DNA of 64,000 nucleotides from an uncultured Eubacteriales bacterium (GCA_900321275.1 ONVI01000002.1:21314-85313), one strand, 5' to 3'; shown: positions 50,070 to 60,382, numbered from the stretch's first letter. The notes: generated by a model not told the origin, from the sequence alone. Numbers and translations are program-made.

Positions 50070-53045
50070 TCATTCACGTTCACGCCAGACTCTTACGCCG
50101 GCGATCAGCCTTTCGCCGTCGCGCTCCTTGACGGAGACAATTTTCAGAATGACCGGCGTCGGGATGCCTTTGATCAGAAGGCGGTACCGAATCTGGAAGA
50201 GGCCTTCTTCTTTGATCACGCGCAGGATATTTTCTTTGGTGAAGCGCTCCTTGAATAGCGGCAAATCATCCGGAAACACAACGCTTTGTACGTCGATGAG
50301 CGTCTGCCGGAAGAAATCATCCCCGGTTATGGCAAGGCCGAGGCTCGTATAATCGCCATTGGCGTTGAACTGATAATACCGGCCGGTGTCCGGCTCAATC
50401 GTATAGAGACTCAGATAATCGCCGGAGAGGGCCATGACCCGCTTGTAAGCGTCTTCCTCGCGCTGCCTGCGCTCAAGCAGCTCCTTCTGCTTCATCTGGG
50501 AGTCTACAATGCTGACGCCGAGGATGATGCGGTTGCCCTGAGCCTTCATTCGCGTGATCTTCATGTTGGCGTAGACCGGCGCGCCGCTGTCAATCAGCCT
50601 GTAGGTGGCGTTGAAGACGCCCTGCTCATCGAGCTCGCGAATGATGTTTTCTTTTGTGAACAGCGTCAGAAAAGCTTCTCTGTCAGACTCGTATATGCGC
50701 GTCAGCGTATCGCGTTTTGAAGAAGCGAAGAAGTCTGTCCCGTGGCGTTCCATCGCCAGCTCTTCTGCGCCGACTGTCGAGCTGTACTCAATGAAACGGT
50801 CGGTGTCCAGATCAATTATATAAATATTATAGTAGTCCGCGGCCAGCGCCCGCGCAATCTCCGCGTAGCTGGTGTTCTCGTTCGGGTCTGTGATGGAGAG
50901 TACGGCGATTGCGACAGCAATATTGCCGTTGACCGGGTTGATGCCGATCCTGCGGGCGAAGGAGTGGACGACGGAGCCGTCCGGCATTTTCTCGTCATAG
51001 AACGAGCGGAGCCCCTGTTCGCAGCAGGTTTTGACGACGTTATGCATGAAGGCAGCGTCATATTTGGCAAAGGCCGACCCCAGCTCGGACAGCTCAAGCC
51101 CGAAGAAACGCTTGAAGAAATCCCGATAGGACTGGTTGCTGCGCAAAAAGCGGGTACAGTCGCCGTTGATCTCAATGATGCCCATGGGCAGTGTGTTATA
51201 GGCGTTCTGGATGGAGCTTTCGTTTCCGCTGGCGATGACTGCAAGATCGTAGAGATTGACGCGGCTGATGGATTCGTTATAGGAGGACTCAGCCGGATCC
51301 TCGAATCCGATCTGAATGCCCTTGCGATTGCGCTCAATGATTTCTTCCTGGGGGATCGGTTTGCAGAAATAATAACCCTGCAGCTTTGAACAGCCGATCT
51401 CCTGCAGAAAACGCGCCTGCGCCTCCGTTTCCACGCCTTCGCAGACGGTGTCCAGACCGAGAGAGGTTGCCATCTTCATGAGCTCCGTCAGGATGATCCG
51501 ACCGCGTTCGCTCTCGTCCAGCTTCTGCATAAAGCCCATGTCAAACTTCAGCAGATCGAACCGGATGCTCTGCAGAACGTCCAGCGAGGAATAGCCGCTT
51601 CCGAAATCGTCCATCCACACGGGGAAGCCGAGCTCCTGAAAACGAAAGACCTGCTTGCGCATGAATTCAAAATCGCTGCCGATAACACTCTCCGTGATCT
51701 CAATTGTGATCAGGCTGCGGCTGATGTTTGCCGCGTCGACCCGTTTGCGGATCTCCTCCACGATGTCACAGACGTCAAAATCAGCCCTTGACAGATTGAC
51801 GGACTGCGGAACGACATGCAGGCCCGAAGCTCTCTGCCATTGGATTTTTTCCAGGACCTGCTCCAGCACATACAGATCCAGCTTGTAGATCAGCCCGGCG
51901 CTTTCGAGGGTCGGGATAAAATCAGCCGGCGACATAAAGCCCCTGACCGGGTCAATCCAACGTGCCAGAGCCTCCTCGTCGCATACCTTCCCGGTGATGG
52001 ATCTGACGATGGGCTGATAGTAGACCTTGACCCATTTCTCCTGAAGCGCGCGGTCAAGGCTGGAGAGAATATACTGCCGCTTGTCGGCTTCGTCCTGCAA
52101 AGCCTGACTGTAGAAATTATAGCTGGAGACATAGACATTCCGCAGCGCGTCACAGGCAATCTTTGCGCGGTCATATGCTTCGCTGACGGGTACGTCCGCA
52201 AGCGCGGCCGAGTAAACACCGATTTTTACGGGGAGGCTGTTGCCGCCGTTGATTTTTTCCGCTTCCAGGAAGAGACGGTTCATCGCGTCTTCCAGACCGT
52301 CTTCCCTGGAAAAAGCGGTGAAGCGGTCCGCCCCGATGTGACAGCAGTTCTCTTCGCCGAACATGTTTGCCAGAAGCTTGGAAAACCCCAGCAGGAGCTT
52401 GTCGCCTTCCCGGAAACCGTATTTGTGGTTGAAGAATTTCATCCCGTAGAGATCCAGATACAGCAGGACGGCGTTGCCGCCCTCACCGGATATACGGTTC
52501 TTTCCGTTCTCGGCCAGCTCGAAGAAATAAGCCAGACTCGGCAGACCGGTCAGATAATCGTAGCGATTGGATTTCAGGATGCTCTCTTCGTGCAGGGCGC
52601 TGCTCAGCGCTTTGTTCAGCTCGCTGCCTTCCGGCTGGCCGCTCTCGGAATAAGTACCCTCGTCCATGTACCAGATTTGCGCGAGACGGGTTCCCGACTC
52701 CGTAAACACATGTCTGCCGCAGGCGTGAATCATGGTATAATCCGAGCTGCCCTGTCTGGTCCCGCGATAGATCGCCTCAAACGCGCCGCCCTCTGCAATA
52801 AACCTTGCCGTGACGTCAATGACTCTGTCGGCGTCGTCGGGATGGATGTAAGTGAAGAGGTCGTTTTCCATATCGCGATAGGCCTGCGCCTTCTCCGCAT
52901 ATCCGAACAACTCACAAAAGCCATCGGACAGGAGAATGGGGACTACACGCTTGTCAATATATTGAAAAACAGCAAAAGGCTGTTTGAGACCCTCCAATAA
53001 GGATTGCTCCTGCGGTGAGAAACGGTATCTTTCCATGCCCATCAT
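50070..53045 (-). CDS. c-di-GMP phosphodiesterase (EAL) with degenerate GGDEF and PAS-like domains
   Basis: A 991-aa protein without membrane helices. Order: a PAS-like domain (about 5-130), a GGDEF domain with the signature reduced to GADRF (238-242), an EAL domain (about 330-575), then three further PAS-like domains. The EAL domain keeps the catalytic set: EAL (358-360), VNLSR, IEITES, MDDFGSG, LLKFDMGFM, CEGVET and LQGYYF. It should thus degrade c-di-GMP while the GGDEF part may only bind GTP or regulate. The start is taken at 53045 (GGGAG just upstream); ATGs at 53042 and 53036 are alternatives. PAS domains placed after EAL are unusual. Confidence 0.92.
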   Translation of the reverse strand: MMGMERYRFSPQEQSLLEGLKQPFAVFQYIDKRVVPILLSDGFCELFGYAEKAQAYRDMENDLFTYIHPDDADRVIDVTARFIAEGGAFEAIYRGTRQGSSDYTMIHACGRHVFTESGTRLAQIWYMDEGTYSESGQPEGSELNKALSSALHEESILKSNRYDYLTGLPSLAYFFELAENGKNRISGEGGNAVLLYLDLYGMKFFNHKYGFREGDKLLLGFSKLLANMFGEENCCHIGADRFTAFSREDGLEDAMNRLFLEAEKINGGNSLPVKIGVYSAALADVPVSEAYDRAKIACDALRNVYVSSYNFYSQALQDEADKRQYILSSLDRALQEKWVKVYYQPIVRSITGKVCDEEALARWIDPVRGFMSPADFIPTLESAGLIYKLDLYVLEQVLEKIQWQRASGLHVVPQSVNLSRADFDVCDIVEEIRKRVDAANISRSLITIEITESVIGSDFEFMRKQVFRFQELGFPVWMDDFGSGYSSLDVLQSIRFDLLKFDMGFMQKLDESERGRIILTELMKMATSLGLDTVCEGVETEAQARFLQEIGCSKLQGYYFCKPIPQEEIIERNRKGIQIGFEDPAESSYNESISRVNLYDLAVIASGNESSIQNAYNTLPMGIIEINGDCTRFLRSNQSYRDFFKRFFGLELSELGSAFAKYDAAFMHNVVKTCCEQGLRSFYDEKMPDGSVVHSFARRIGINPVNGNIAVAIAVLSITDPNENTSYAEIARALAADYYNIYIIDLDTDRFIEYSSTVGAEELAMERHGTDFFASSKRDTLTRIYESDREAFLTLFTKENIIRELDEQGVFNATYRLIDSGAPVYANMKITRMKAQGNRIILGVSIVDSQMKQKELLERRQREEDAYKRVMALSGDYLSLYTIEPDTGRYYQFNANGDYTSLGLAITGDDFFRQTLIDVQSVVFPDDLPLFKERFTKENILRVIKEEGLFQIRYRLLIKGIPTPVILKIVSVKERDGERLIAGVRVWRERE

Positions 53046-53103
53046 CTCTGCTCCCGGAAATAAAATCATTCTGAATAATCGCACGGCGCAAGTAGTTTAG
53101 TCT

Positions 53104-53132
53104 ATTATATTTGATTTATCCTCATTTTTCAA
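53104..53132 (-). promoter_or_regulatory. Promoter of the 991-aa EAL gene
   Basis: TTGAAA and TATAAT with a 17-bp spacer on the minus strand, 59 bp before the start. Confidence 0.8.
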
Positions 53133-53199
53133 CAATGAGTTTGCTCTGCAGCGGAAAAAATGAAGTCTCAATGATCCTTGCCGGGAGGCATAAAAAAGA

Positions 53200-53228
53200 T
53201 TGCGTTTAAGCAGACAGGTTGATATAAT
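53200..53228 (+). promoter_or_regulatory. Promoter of the C11 peptidase gene
   Basis: TTGCGT and TATAAT with a 17-bp spacer, 56 bp before the ATG. Confidence 0.78.
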
Positions 53229-53283
53229 ATGGGAAACCGTAAAATGTACCAGTTCAAACAACAGTTTTTGCGGAGGGATACGA

Positions 53284-55755
53284 ATGGATACAAGTACAAA
53301 CGAAAAACTGACCCGCCGAGAGCGGAGAAAACGGTGGAAAGCCGCAAAAAAGGCCAGGCGCGCGGAACAGAAGGCGTATTATCAGTATGCGCCGTGGCCG
53401 GTACGCATTTGGAACCTGTACCTGAAAAAGGTCGTCAAGGTAATCGTAATTATCGCGGTGATCTTTGGCCTGCTGGGCGCCGCGGTTGTGACGGCGCTGC
53501 CGAATCTGCAGACGGACATATACTTCGCACTCAAAGAAATACGGAATAAGCCGGTGGACAAGGAGAAAATCTATGAGCTCTCGCCGATCGACGAAGCGGG
53601 CGCCGCCAAGATTGACGCAGCCGCCTCACCCATCGGCGCGGACGAGACATGGACGATCTGCGTGTATCTTGTAGGCGCCGACCTGGAGGACATGAACGAA
53701 AACGATCTGTCCTATCTGACCAGGCTGGAGACAAAGGACGCCGCGGATGCCATCAAGAAAGACCGGAACGATAAAATCATGTCCCAGCTTTGGTCGTTTA
53801 CCGACGATCTCAAGGCAAACGGTCTGGAAATGCCGTCCTATTTCTACTACCCGGTCAAGCCTGTCGCCTCCTCCACGGCGGTGACGGACGACGTGGTCGT
53901 GGCGGAAATTCCGGGCGCGGCCAGCACGGACATCGGCGAGATGACCTCCGGCGTCTGGTCGGACAAGGTGCAGATCGTCATACAGACCGGCGGCGCGAGA
54001 CGCTGGAGCAATCAGCTCATCAACCCGAACCGCACCCAGCGCTTCCTGTATAAGGACGGGCAGTTCTCCGAGATCGAAAACCTGCCCCTGCAGCCGAGCT
54101 ATGAACCCGAGACGCTGGCGGAATTTCTCGAATACTGCCGCGACAATTACCCCTCCGATCACCGGATGCTGGTTCTTTGGAACCATGGCGGCGGCGCCTT
54201 CGGCTACGGCAATGACAGCATCATCGGCGGCAGTATGTCCCTCAAGGACATCCGGGAAGCGCTTTCGAGCGTCTACCGCCCCAACATCAATAAACCCGCC
54301 TTTGACATCATCGGTTTTGACGCCTGCCTCATGTCCTCTCTGGAGGTGACCCACGCGCTGGACGGCTTCGCCTCCTATTACGCCCTCAGCGAAGAGGTTG
54401 AGCCGGGTGACGGCTGGGACTACGGCCCCTGGCTTCAGGCCATGACGGATGATCCGACCCTGAGCGCCCCGCAGATCGGACGCGCGATCGCGGATTCCTA
54501 TATGGACTTCTACATGACACAGAACGTGAACCTGGACATCCTGTCCAACGACGTCACCTTTGCTGTCCTGGACGCGAAGAAATGCGCCGAGCTGTACGAC
54601 GCATACTGTGATCTGGCCCGCGCCCAGCTTATCCGCGCGGCGGATGATATCAGCGTTCTCTCCGAGATCGGCCGCTGCTCGGATAAATCCACGCACTATT
54701 GTTCGTTTATTTATGATGTTTACAACACCGTGGATCTTGCCAACTATGTGGACTATATGGTTGACAGCTTTCCGGAGGAGTGCAGCCGCGTCAAGAATCT
54801 GATCGGCGAAGCGGTGCTCTATCACCGTGAAAACGGAAGCCTGAGCGATTCGGAGGGCATCTCCGTCTATCTCCCGGCGAGGATCCGGGACTTTTCGGGC
54901 ATGGGGTATTTCCTCGAGTATGTCAACGACATCGCGGAGGACGACACTGTCCGCGCACTGTACTACTATAAAGTAGCCGGCTGCCTCAATGACGAGCTGA
55001 AAAAGCATCTTGCCACCCTCACGGATGTTAAGCCGAAGACGCTGAACACGACGCCGTTCCGTCAATTCAGCCGCCTTGCGCCGGAAATCGTTGAAGACGG
55101 CTTCTCCATCCCGGTGGGTGAGGAGCTGCAGAGCCTGATGCAGGGCTATGAGATGGAGACCTGCGCCTACGACAAGGATAAGCTGACCATCACCTATTAC
55201 GGACGGGAGAACACCCTCCGCCTTGACGGAGAGGGAAATCTTGTCGGCAGCTTTGACGGGCAGTGGATTTGCCTGGACGGCGTGCCGCTGGCGGTAGAGG
55301 TCGCGTCTTCCTCGGCGTCCTCCGTGGAATACCGCGCGAAGGTGCTTTGTGACGGGAAGGAGTCTTATCTGGTCTTCGACTGCGACAGAGATACCGGCGA
55401 GTTTTCCATCAACGGCATCCGGGAAATCCCCGATCCCAACACGGACGGCATCAACTATCTTACGGTCAGCCGCTCCATGACAGCGATCAAAGAGGGCAGC
55501 AAAATCATCCCGGTCTATGCTGTGGACGACCTGAAAACCAATCAGCGCACGGAACAGAACGGAGAGACCGTCAAGCTCTCGTCCTCCTCCAAGATCACCC
55601 GCAAGGCGCTTCCGAACGGTTATTACCTGTGCTCGGCCGTGATCTCCGATCAGCGCGGCGAGAGCTATTACTCCGCGGTCATCGGCCACACGGTCTCCGG
55701 CGGCAAGGTGAGCGAGCGCAAGGTGGATACCGACTTCTACGGCAGAGACTACTGA
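53284..55755 (+). CDS. Membrane-anchored clostripain-like (C11) cysteine peptidase
   Basis: An 823-aa protein. A very basic cytoplasmic N-terminus (about 1-45) is followed by one helix (about 47-70) and a large outside part. The C11 catalytic dyad is visible: His301 in VLWNHGGG and Cys348 in GFDACLMSS, so it should cut after basic residues if like clostripain. The C-terminal 250 residues form an extra beta-rich region. It is unusual in being anchored rather than secreted. ATG at 53284 follows GGAGGG. It lies upstream of ftsH on the same strand. A chagasin-like inhibitor is encoded 21 kb away, though that family targets papain-like rather than C11 enzymes. Confidence 0.9.
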   Translation: MDTSTNEKLTRRERRKRWKAAKKARRAEQKAYYQYAPWPVRIWNLYLKKVVKVIVIIAVIFGLLGAAVVTALPNLQTDIYFALKEIRNKPVDKEKIYELSPIDEAGAAKIDAAASPIGADETWTICVYLVGADLEDMNENDLSYLTRLETKDAADAIKKDRNDKIMSQLWSFTDDLKANGLEMPSYFYYPVKPVASSTAVTDDVVVAEIPGAASTDIGEMTSGVWSDKVQIVIQTGGARRWSNQLINPNRTQRFLYKDGQFSEIENLPLQPSYEPETLAEFLEYCRDNYPSDHRMLVLWNHGGGAFGYGNDSIIGGSMSLKDIREALSSVYRPNINKPAFDIIGFDACLMSSLEVTHALDGFASYYALSEEVEPGDGWDYGPWLQAMTDDPTLSAPQIGRAIADSYMDFYMTQNVNLDILSNDVTFAVLDAKKCAELYDAYCDLARAQLIRAADDISVLSEIGRCSDKSTHYCSFIYDVYNTVDLANYVDYMVDSFPEECSRVKNLIGEAVLYHRENGSLSDSEGISVYLPARIRDFSGMGYFLEYVNDIAEDDTVRALYYYKVAGCLNDELKKHLATLTDVKPKTLNTTPFRQFSRLAPEIVEDGFSIPVGEELQSLMQGYEMETCAYDKDKLTITYYGRENTLRLDGEGNLVGSFDGQWICLDGVPLAVEVASSSASSVEYRAKVLCDGKESYLVFDCDRDTGEFSINGIREIPDPNTDGINYLTVSRSMTAIKEGSKIIPVYAVDDLKTNQRTEQNGETVKLSSSSKITRKALPNGYYLCSAVISDQRGESYYSAVIGHTVSGGKVSERKVDTDFYGRDY

Positions 55756-55833
55756 TCGCCCGGGCACTGCCGCATACCTGTCTCTCGTTTGCGGGACAGA
55801 TAAGATAAAAAAAGAAGAAAAGGATGGACCGCA

Positions 55834-57654
55834 ATGAATGAAATCAAGCGCCCAAAAACACCATTGATCTTCTATTACCTCATCGTCCTGTTCGTGATCA
55901 TGCTGGTCAACGCTTTGGTCATGCCAAGGCTCGCCGAGCGTGCCGTTCAGGAAGTGGATTACGGCACCTTCATGTCCATGACGGAGAAGCAGGAAATCGG
56001 CAAGGTCCAGATTCAAAGCAACCAGATCCTGTTTACCAACAAGGACAACAGCACTGTCTACAGAACAGGACTCATGGACGACCCCGGCCTGGTGGAGCGG
56101 CTTTACGCCTCCGGCGCCGAGTTTACCAGCGAAATCATAGAGCAGGCTTCGCCCCTGGTTTCGTTCATCTTCTCCTGGGTGCTGCCGATTGCGATTTTTG
56201 TGATACTCGGCCAGTTCCTTTCCAGAAAGATGATGGACAAGGCAGGCGGCGGCCCCGGCTCGCTGATGTTCAACATGGGCAAGAGCAATGCCAGGGTATA
56301 TGTAAAATCCTCTGACGGCATCCGCTTCAGCGATGTGGAGGGCGTGGACGAGGCGGAGAATAACCTGGCGGAAATTGTGGATTATCTGCACAATCCCGAA
56401 AAGTATCGGGAGATCGGCGCCACCATGCCCAAGGGCGTGCTGCTGGTCGGCCCTCCGGGAACCGGCAAAACCATGCTCGCCAAGGCAGTCGCGGGCGAGG
56501 CCAACGTGCCGTTCTTCTCCATGTCCGGCTCGGAATTTGTGGAGATGTTCGTCGGCATGGGCGCGTCCAAGGTGCGCGACCTGTTTCGGCAGGCCAAGGA
56601 GAAGGCCCCCTGCATCGTGTTTATCGACGAGATCGACGCCATCGGGCAGAAGCGCAGCGGCGGCTCCCAAATCGGCGGGAACGACGAGCGCGAACAGACG
56701 CTCAACCAATTGCTGACCGAGATGGACGGCTTTGAAGGAAATTCCGGCGTGATTATTCTGGCCGCCACAAACCGGCCCGAGTCCCTCGACCCCGCCCTGA
56801 CCCGTCCGGGCCGCTTTGACCGTCAGGTTCCGGTGGAGCTGCCGGATCTTAAGGGCCGCGAAGCCATTTTGAAAATTCACGCGAAGAAGATCAAGACGAC
56901 CGGTGATATTGATTACTCCGTGATTGCCCGCATGGCCTCCGGCGCTTCCGGCGCGGAGCTTGCCAACATCGTCAACGAGGCCGCGCTTCGCGCAGTCCGC
57001 GACAACCGGAAAGCGGCGACGCAGGAAGACTTTGAGGCGAGCATCGAAACCGTTATCGCCGGCTATGAGAAGAAGAGCGCGATCCTGTCCGACAAGGAAA
57101 AGCACATCGTGGCCTATCACGAAATCGGCCATGCGCTTGTGGCCGCCATGCAGACCCACTCCGCGCCGGTGCAGAAGATCACGATCATTCCCAGAACCTC
57201 CGGCGCGCTGGGCTATACCCTGCAGGTCGATGAGGGCGATCACTACCTGATGAGCAAGGAAGAGCTCGAGAACAAGATCGCCACCCTGACCGGCGGCAGA
57301 GCGGCGGAAGAACTTGTCTTCGGCAGCGTGACCACCGGCGCTTCCAACGATATCGAGCAGGCCACCAAGCTTGCCCGCTCCATGGTCTCCCGCTTCGGCA
57401 TGAGCGAGGACTTCGATATGGTCGCCATGGCAACGGTACAGGACAAGTATCTCGGCGGCGATACCAGCTTCTCCTGCTCGGATGATACGCAGACGAAGAT
57501 CGACGCGGAGGTCATTGCGCTCGTCAAACAGCAGCACGAGAAGGCGTCGAAGATTCTGGCGGACAACCGCGCCAGGCTCGATGAGCTTGCGAAGTATCTG
57601 TATGAGAAAGAGAGCATTACCGGCGAGGAATTCATGAAAATCCTGAACGCCTGA
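55834..57654 (+). CDS. ftsH: ATP-dependent zinc metalloprotease FtsH
   Basis: A 606-aa membrane AAA+ protease for quality control. Two N-terminal helices (about 11-30 and 112-130) bracket a small external domain. The AAA module has Walker A GPPGTGKT (206-213), Walker [12 protein letters not shown], the pore segment [10 protein letters not shown] and the second region of homology [20 protein letters not shown]. The protease domain has HEIGH (429-433). It ends without the long acidic tail of some FtsH proteins. AAGGATGG precedes the ATG. Confidence 0.96.
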   Translation: MNEIKRPKTPLIFYYLIVLFVIMLVNALVMPRLAERAVQEVDYGTFMSMTEKQEIGKVQIQSNQILFTNKDNSTVYRTGLMDDPGLVERLYASGAEFTSEIIEQASPLVSFIFSWVLPIAIFVILGQFLSRKMMDKAGGGPGSLMFNMGKSNARVYVKSSDGIRFSDVEGVDEAENNLAEIVDYLHNPEKYREIGATMPKGVLLVGPPGTGKTMLAKAVAGEANVPFFSMSGSEFVEMFVGMGASKVRDLFRQAKEKAPCIVFIDEIDAIGQKRSGGSQIGGNDEREQTLNQLLTEMDGFEGNSGVIILAATNRPESLDPALTRPGRFDRQVPVELPDLKGREAILKIHAKKIKTTGDIDYSVIARMASGASGAELANIVNEAALRAVRDNRKAATQEDFEASIETVIAGYEKKSAILSDKEKHIVAYHEIGHALVAAMQTHSAPVQKITIIPRTSGALGYTLQVDEGDHYLMSKEELENKIATLTGGRAAEELVFGSVTTGASNDIEQATKLARSMVSRFGMSEDFDMVAMATVQDKYLGGDTSFSCSDDTQTKIDAEVIALVKQQHEKASKILADNRARLDELAKYLYEKESITGEEFMKILNA

Positions 57655-57670
57655 GCCGGCATAATTCCCT

Positions 57671-57843
57671 AAGGCAACACCGCACAATCCGTCTTCGGCA
57701 TCTTTCAGGAAAATTGCGCTCTGATTTTGTCATTTTTTCTTGAAATACACAAAGTATTCCTGCGAAAAACTGTCTTCATCAGAACTTAATTTTTCTCGAA
57801 ATCTGCTCTTGCCGAATTGTGCGGTGTTGCCCTGACAAAACAG
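57671..57843. repeat. Long palindromic element, family A, copy 2
   Basis: A 173-bp imperfect palindrome with ends AAGGCAACACCGCACAAT and ATTGTGCGGTGTTGCCCT (one mismatch). Its apex ATACACAAAGTAT (57745-57757) is identical to that of the element at 38163. Near the apex the stem is TTTTTC/GAAAAA with unpaired strands TTGAA and TCCTGC. No coding capacity. Confidence 0.75.
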
Positions 57844-57886
57844 AGGCTGAACTGTTGCCCGGCGGCAGCGGTTCAGTCTCTTTTAT
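57839..57886 (+). terminator. Terminator downstream of ftsH
   Basis: GAGGCTGAAC and GTTCAGTCTC form a stem, followed by TTTTAT. It overlaps the end of the palindromic element. Confidence 0.75.
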
Positions 57887-57957
57887 GCAGCAGGCACAGC
57901 CCGCTCCGCCGTCTGTCAATAAACGTGAATAAACGCGGACGGATACGATGATTTCAC

Positions 57958-57986
57958 TTGACGCGTCGGAAAGACGGTGTTAAAGT
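57958..57986 (+). promoter_or_regulatory. Promoter of the 655-aa EAL gene
   Basis: TTGACG and TAAAGT with a 17-bp spacer, leaving a leader of about 90 nt that has GC-rich hairpins but no recognised riboswitch. Confidence 0.7.
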
Positions 57987-58080
57987 AACGAAAAGAATGA
58001 CAGGGCTGTTTGCCCGGCGGGAATTAGGCCCTCCGGCTTGGGGCAATTTGTACTATACGAAAGCGGGAGACGTTTTACGG

Positions 58081-60048
58081 ATGTATACAGTCAATTTTGA
58101 AAGCGCCGCGTTTATCCTGACGCTTGTCTGTCTGATCTATTCGCTTACGGTGAAAAGGCGGCAGTATCGGGTGAGCGGCAGCTTCTTCAGCAAACTGCAG
58201 AACCAGCATTTCGTCTTCCTGCTTCTGCTGCTGAGCAATCTCTTCTCCGCAGCCTCTTCCGTCGGCGGGGTCTGGCTGACGGAGGTAACGTTTCCGAATG
58301 TCGGCTTCTGGCGATATCTGCTCCACGCCCTGTACTTTTTCTTCCATACTACGCTCTCGATCTGCTTCACGCTGTACATCATGAACGTCAACGGCACCAG
58401 CATCGGGCGCGGCCGCCTGTTTTACAGCCTTTTCGTCCTCCCTTATATCCTGGCCGAGCTTCTGGTCCTGACCAACAGCTATACCGGCCTTGCGTTCTAT
58501 ATGGATGACGCCATGGTCTATCACCGCGGCCCGATGATAGCTGTGCTCTACGGCGTCGGCGCGCTCTATATCGTGCTGGGATTTTACTTCTTCTTCCGCT
58601 ATAACCAGGCGGTCTCACGCGCCGACAGCATCGCCATCGGAACGGTTATCGTGATGGCATCTCTCGGCATCGTGATCCAGGCGGTGCGGCCGGATCTGCT
58701 GGTGGAGCTGTTTGCCGAGTCACTGGCGTTCCTGATGCTGATGATCCTGCTGGAGGAGCGCAGCGGACATATCGACCTGGTCACGGGAACGCTGAACCGC
58801 GTGGCTTTCGCGGACGCAAACCGCCGTCTCATGCAGACAAACCAGCACTACAGCGTGATCCTTGTGCGCATCACGAACATGGACATGTACTCCAAGCTCT
58901 TCAGCGGCCGCGAGATGGAAAAGCTGCTCATGCAGCTTGCATCCTGGCTGACGGAGCTCGGCGGGGGACAGAATGTGTTCAGCTGCGGGCAGGAGGAATT
59001 TGCCGTGCTGGTCATGGACTCCGGACCTGCGGCGGCGGCCCTGGCGCAGAAAATCCTTGACCGTTTTGAGCAGGACTGGAAAAGCGGCGATATTACGCTG
59101 CGGCTGGAAGCGGCCGTGGCGGTCGTGCGCGTTCCGAACGAGGCCGCGCATCTCGACCAGCTGGAGGATCTGCTGGCCTCCAGCTACCATACGAGCAAAA
59201 CCGGCTCCCACCTTGTCAGCTATGACGAGCTGTCCGCCTTTCAGCGCAGCCGGAACATGGAGCTGGCTTTGCGCAGCGCCATCGAAAACGGAAAGCTGCG
59301 CGTCTGGTATCAGCCCATCTGGTCGGCGGAGCAGCAGCACACCATCGCCGCCGAGGCTCTCCTGCGCATCGACGACGAGGAGTTTCGCGGCGTCTCGCCC
59401 GAGGTCTATATCCCCATCGCGGAAAAGAGCGGCCTGATCCGCGAGATCGGCATGTTTGTCTTTGCGGAGGTATGCCGTTTCCTTCGCGACCACGCAAAGG
59501 ACGCGGACGCGCTTGAATACATCGAGCTCAACCTCTCCGTCTATCAGTTCATGTATGATAATCTGGCCGAAAGCTTCGAGGAAATCCGCAGCGGATTTGA
59601 CGTCTCGGCCTCCCGACTCAATATCGAAATCACGGAGTCGGCGTCCGAACAGGCCACGGCCGGCATGGCGGAGGCCATGGAGGAACTGCGCACACTGGGC
59701 TATACTTTCTCGCTGGACGATTTCGGCACCGGCTACTCCAATCTCAGCCGCCTCGTCAAGGGCGGATATCTGAACATCAAGATCGACAGATCCCTGCTCT
59801 GGGACGCCGACAGAAATCCCGACGCCCGGCGTCTGCTGAACAGCCTGATCCAGATTATCCGCAAGCTCGGCTACAATGTGGTGCAGGAGGGTGTGGAGAC
59901 GCCCGCGCAGCTTGAAAGAGTATCCGAAGCGGGCTGCAATCTGATCCAGGGCTACTATTTCAGCCGCCCGCTTCCGGAGGCGGATTTCCTGCGCTATCTC
60001 AGAGCTGAGCGGGAGCGACCGGAAAAAAGTACGGAAAATAACAATTGA
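58081..60048 (+). CDS. Membrane-bound c-di-GMP phosphodiesterase (EAL) with degenerate GGDEF
   Basis: A 655-aa protein. The N-terminal 225 residues hold about seven helices, likely a sensor. Then comes a GGDEF domain whose signature is GQEEF (303-307), probably inactive, and an EAL domain (about 390-640) with EAL (425-427), LNLSV, IEITES, LDDFGTG, NIKIDRS, EGVET and IQGYYF, the set needed for c-di-GMP hydrolysis. ATG at 58081 is chosen as the start of the first helix, with GGGAG 11 nt upstream. It is the second EAL enzyme in 10 kb. The thrS promoter overlaps its stop codon. Confidence 0.92.
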   Translation: MYTVNFESAAFILTLVCLIYSLTVKRRQYRVSGSFFSKLQNQHFVFLLLLLSNLFSAASSVGGVWLTEVTFPNVGFWRYLLHALYFFFHTTLSICFTLYIMNVNGTSIGRGRLFYSLFVLPYILAELLVLTNSYTGLAFYMDDAMVYHRGPMIAVLYGVGALYIVLGFYFFFRYNQAVSRADSIAIGTVIVMASLGIVIQAVRPDLLVELFAESLAFLMLMILLEERSGHIDLVTGTLNRVAFADANRRLMQTNQHYSVILVRITNMDMYSKLFSGREMEKLLMQLASWLTELGGGQNVFSCGQEEFAVLVMDSGPAAAALAQKILDRFEQDWKSGDITLRLEAAVAVVRVPNEAAHLDQLEDLLASSYHTSKTGSHLVSYDELSAFQRSRNMELALRSAIENGKLRVWYQPIWSAEQQHTIAAEALLRIDDEEFRGVSPEVYIPIAEKSGLIREIGMFVFAEVCRFLRDHAKDADALEYIELNLSVYQFMYDNLAESFEEIRSGFDVSASRLNIEITESASEQATAGMAEAMEELRTLGYTFSLDDFGTGYSNLSRLVKGGYLNIKIDRSLLWDADRNPDARRLLNSLIQIIRKLGYNVVQEGVETPAQLERVSEAGCNLIQGYYFSRPLPEADFLRYLRAERERPEKSTENNN

Positions 60049-60073
60049 CAGCGCAATTTCCCGGTGATATGAT
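60045..60073 (+). promoter_or_regulatory. Promoter of the T-box/thrS transcript
   Basis: TTGACA and TATGAT with a 17-bp spacer. The -35 box overlaps the stop codon of the preceding gene. Confidence 0.82.
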
Positions 60074-60079
60074 AGCAAG

Positions 60080-60296
60080 GCTTAAAAGCGAAGACGGAGA
60101 CGCGGATCCCAACCGGCGCACAGAGAGGGCGGCCATCGGCTGCAAGCTGCCCCGCAGAGAGGGATCACCGCACCGCTCCCGAGCCGGACGGAGGAAATGC
60201 CGTCCCGTGTGTCCGCGTTAAGGACCTGAATGAGTGAAACATCAAGGTGGAACCGTGCATTACGCACCCTTGGCCGAAAGGCTGAGGGTGTTTTTT
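60080..60296 (+). ncRNA. T-box riboswitch controlling thrS
   Basis: A tRNA-sensing leader. Visible parts: the AGAGAG-containing Stem I region (60122-60127), an ACC triplet at 60167-60169 (or 60172-60174) suited to act as threonine specifier, the T-box sequence AAGGTGGAACCGTGC (60244-60258), whose TGGA can pair with the end of uncharged tRNA, and a terminator (CACCCTTGGCC/GGCTGAGGGTG plus TTTTTT, 60265-60296). Uncharged tRNA-Thr would favour the antiterminator and switch thrS on. Confidence 0.92.
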
Positions 60297-60382
60297 GATT
60301 GTCATTGAGAACAGGTATGTACACGGATATGGCAATCCGTTTTCATTTCAATAAAGAAATAAACAAATTTGGAGGATACAAT

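Noticed and set aside
53626-57687. A 1353-codon minus-strand frame opposite the C11 peptidase and ftsH genes
   Set aside because: It is the shadow of two clear plus-strand genes with complete catalytic motifs and has no promoter or ribosome site of its own.
57987-58080. c-di-GMP riboswitch in the leader of the 655-aa EAL gene
   Set aside because: The leader has GC-rich hairpins but none of the GEMM consensus pieces, and it is close to the lower size limit.
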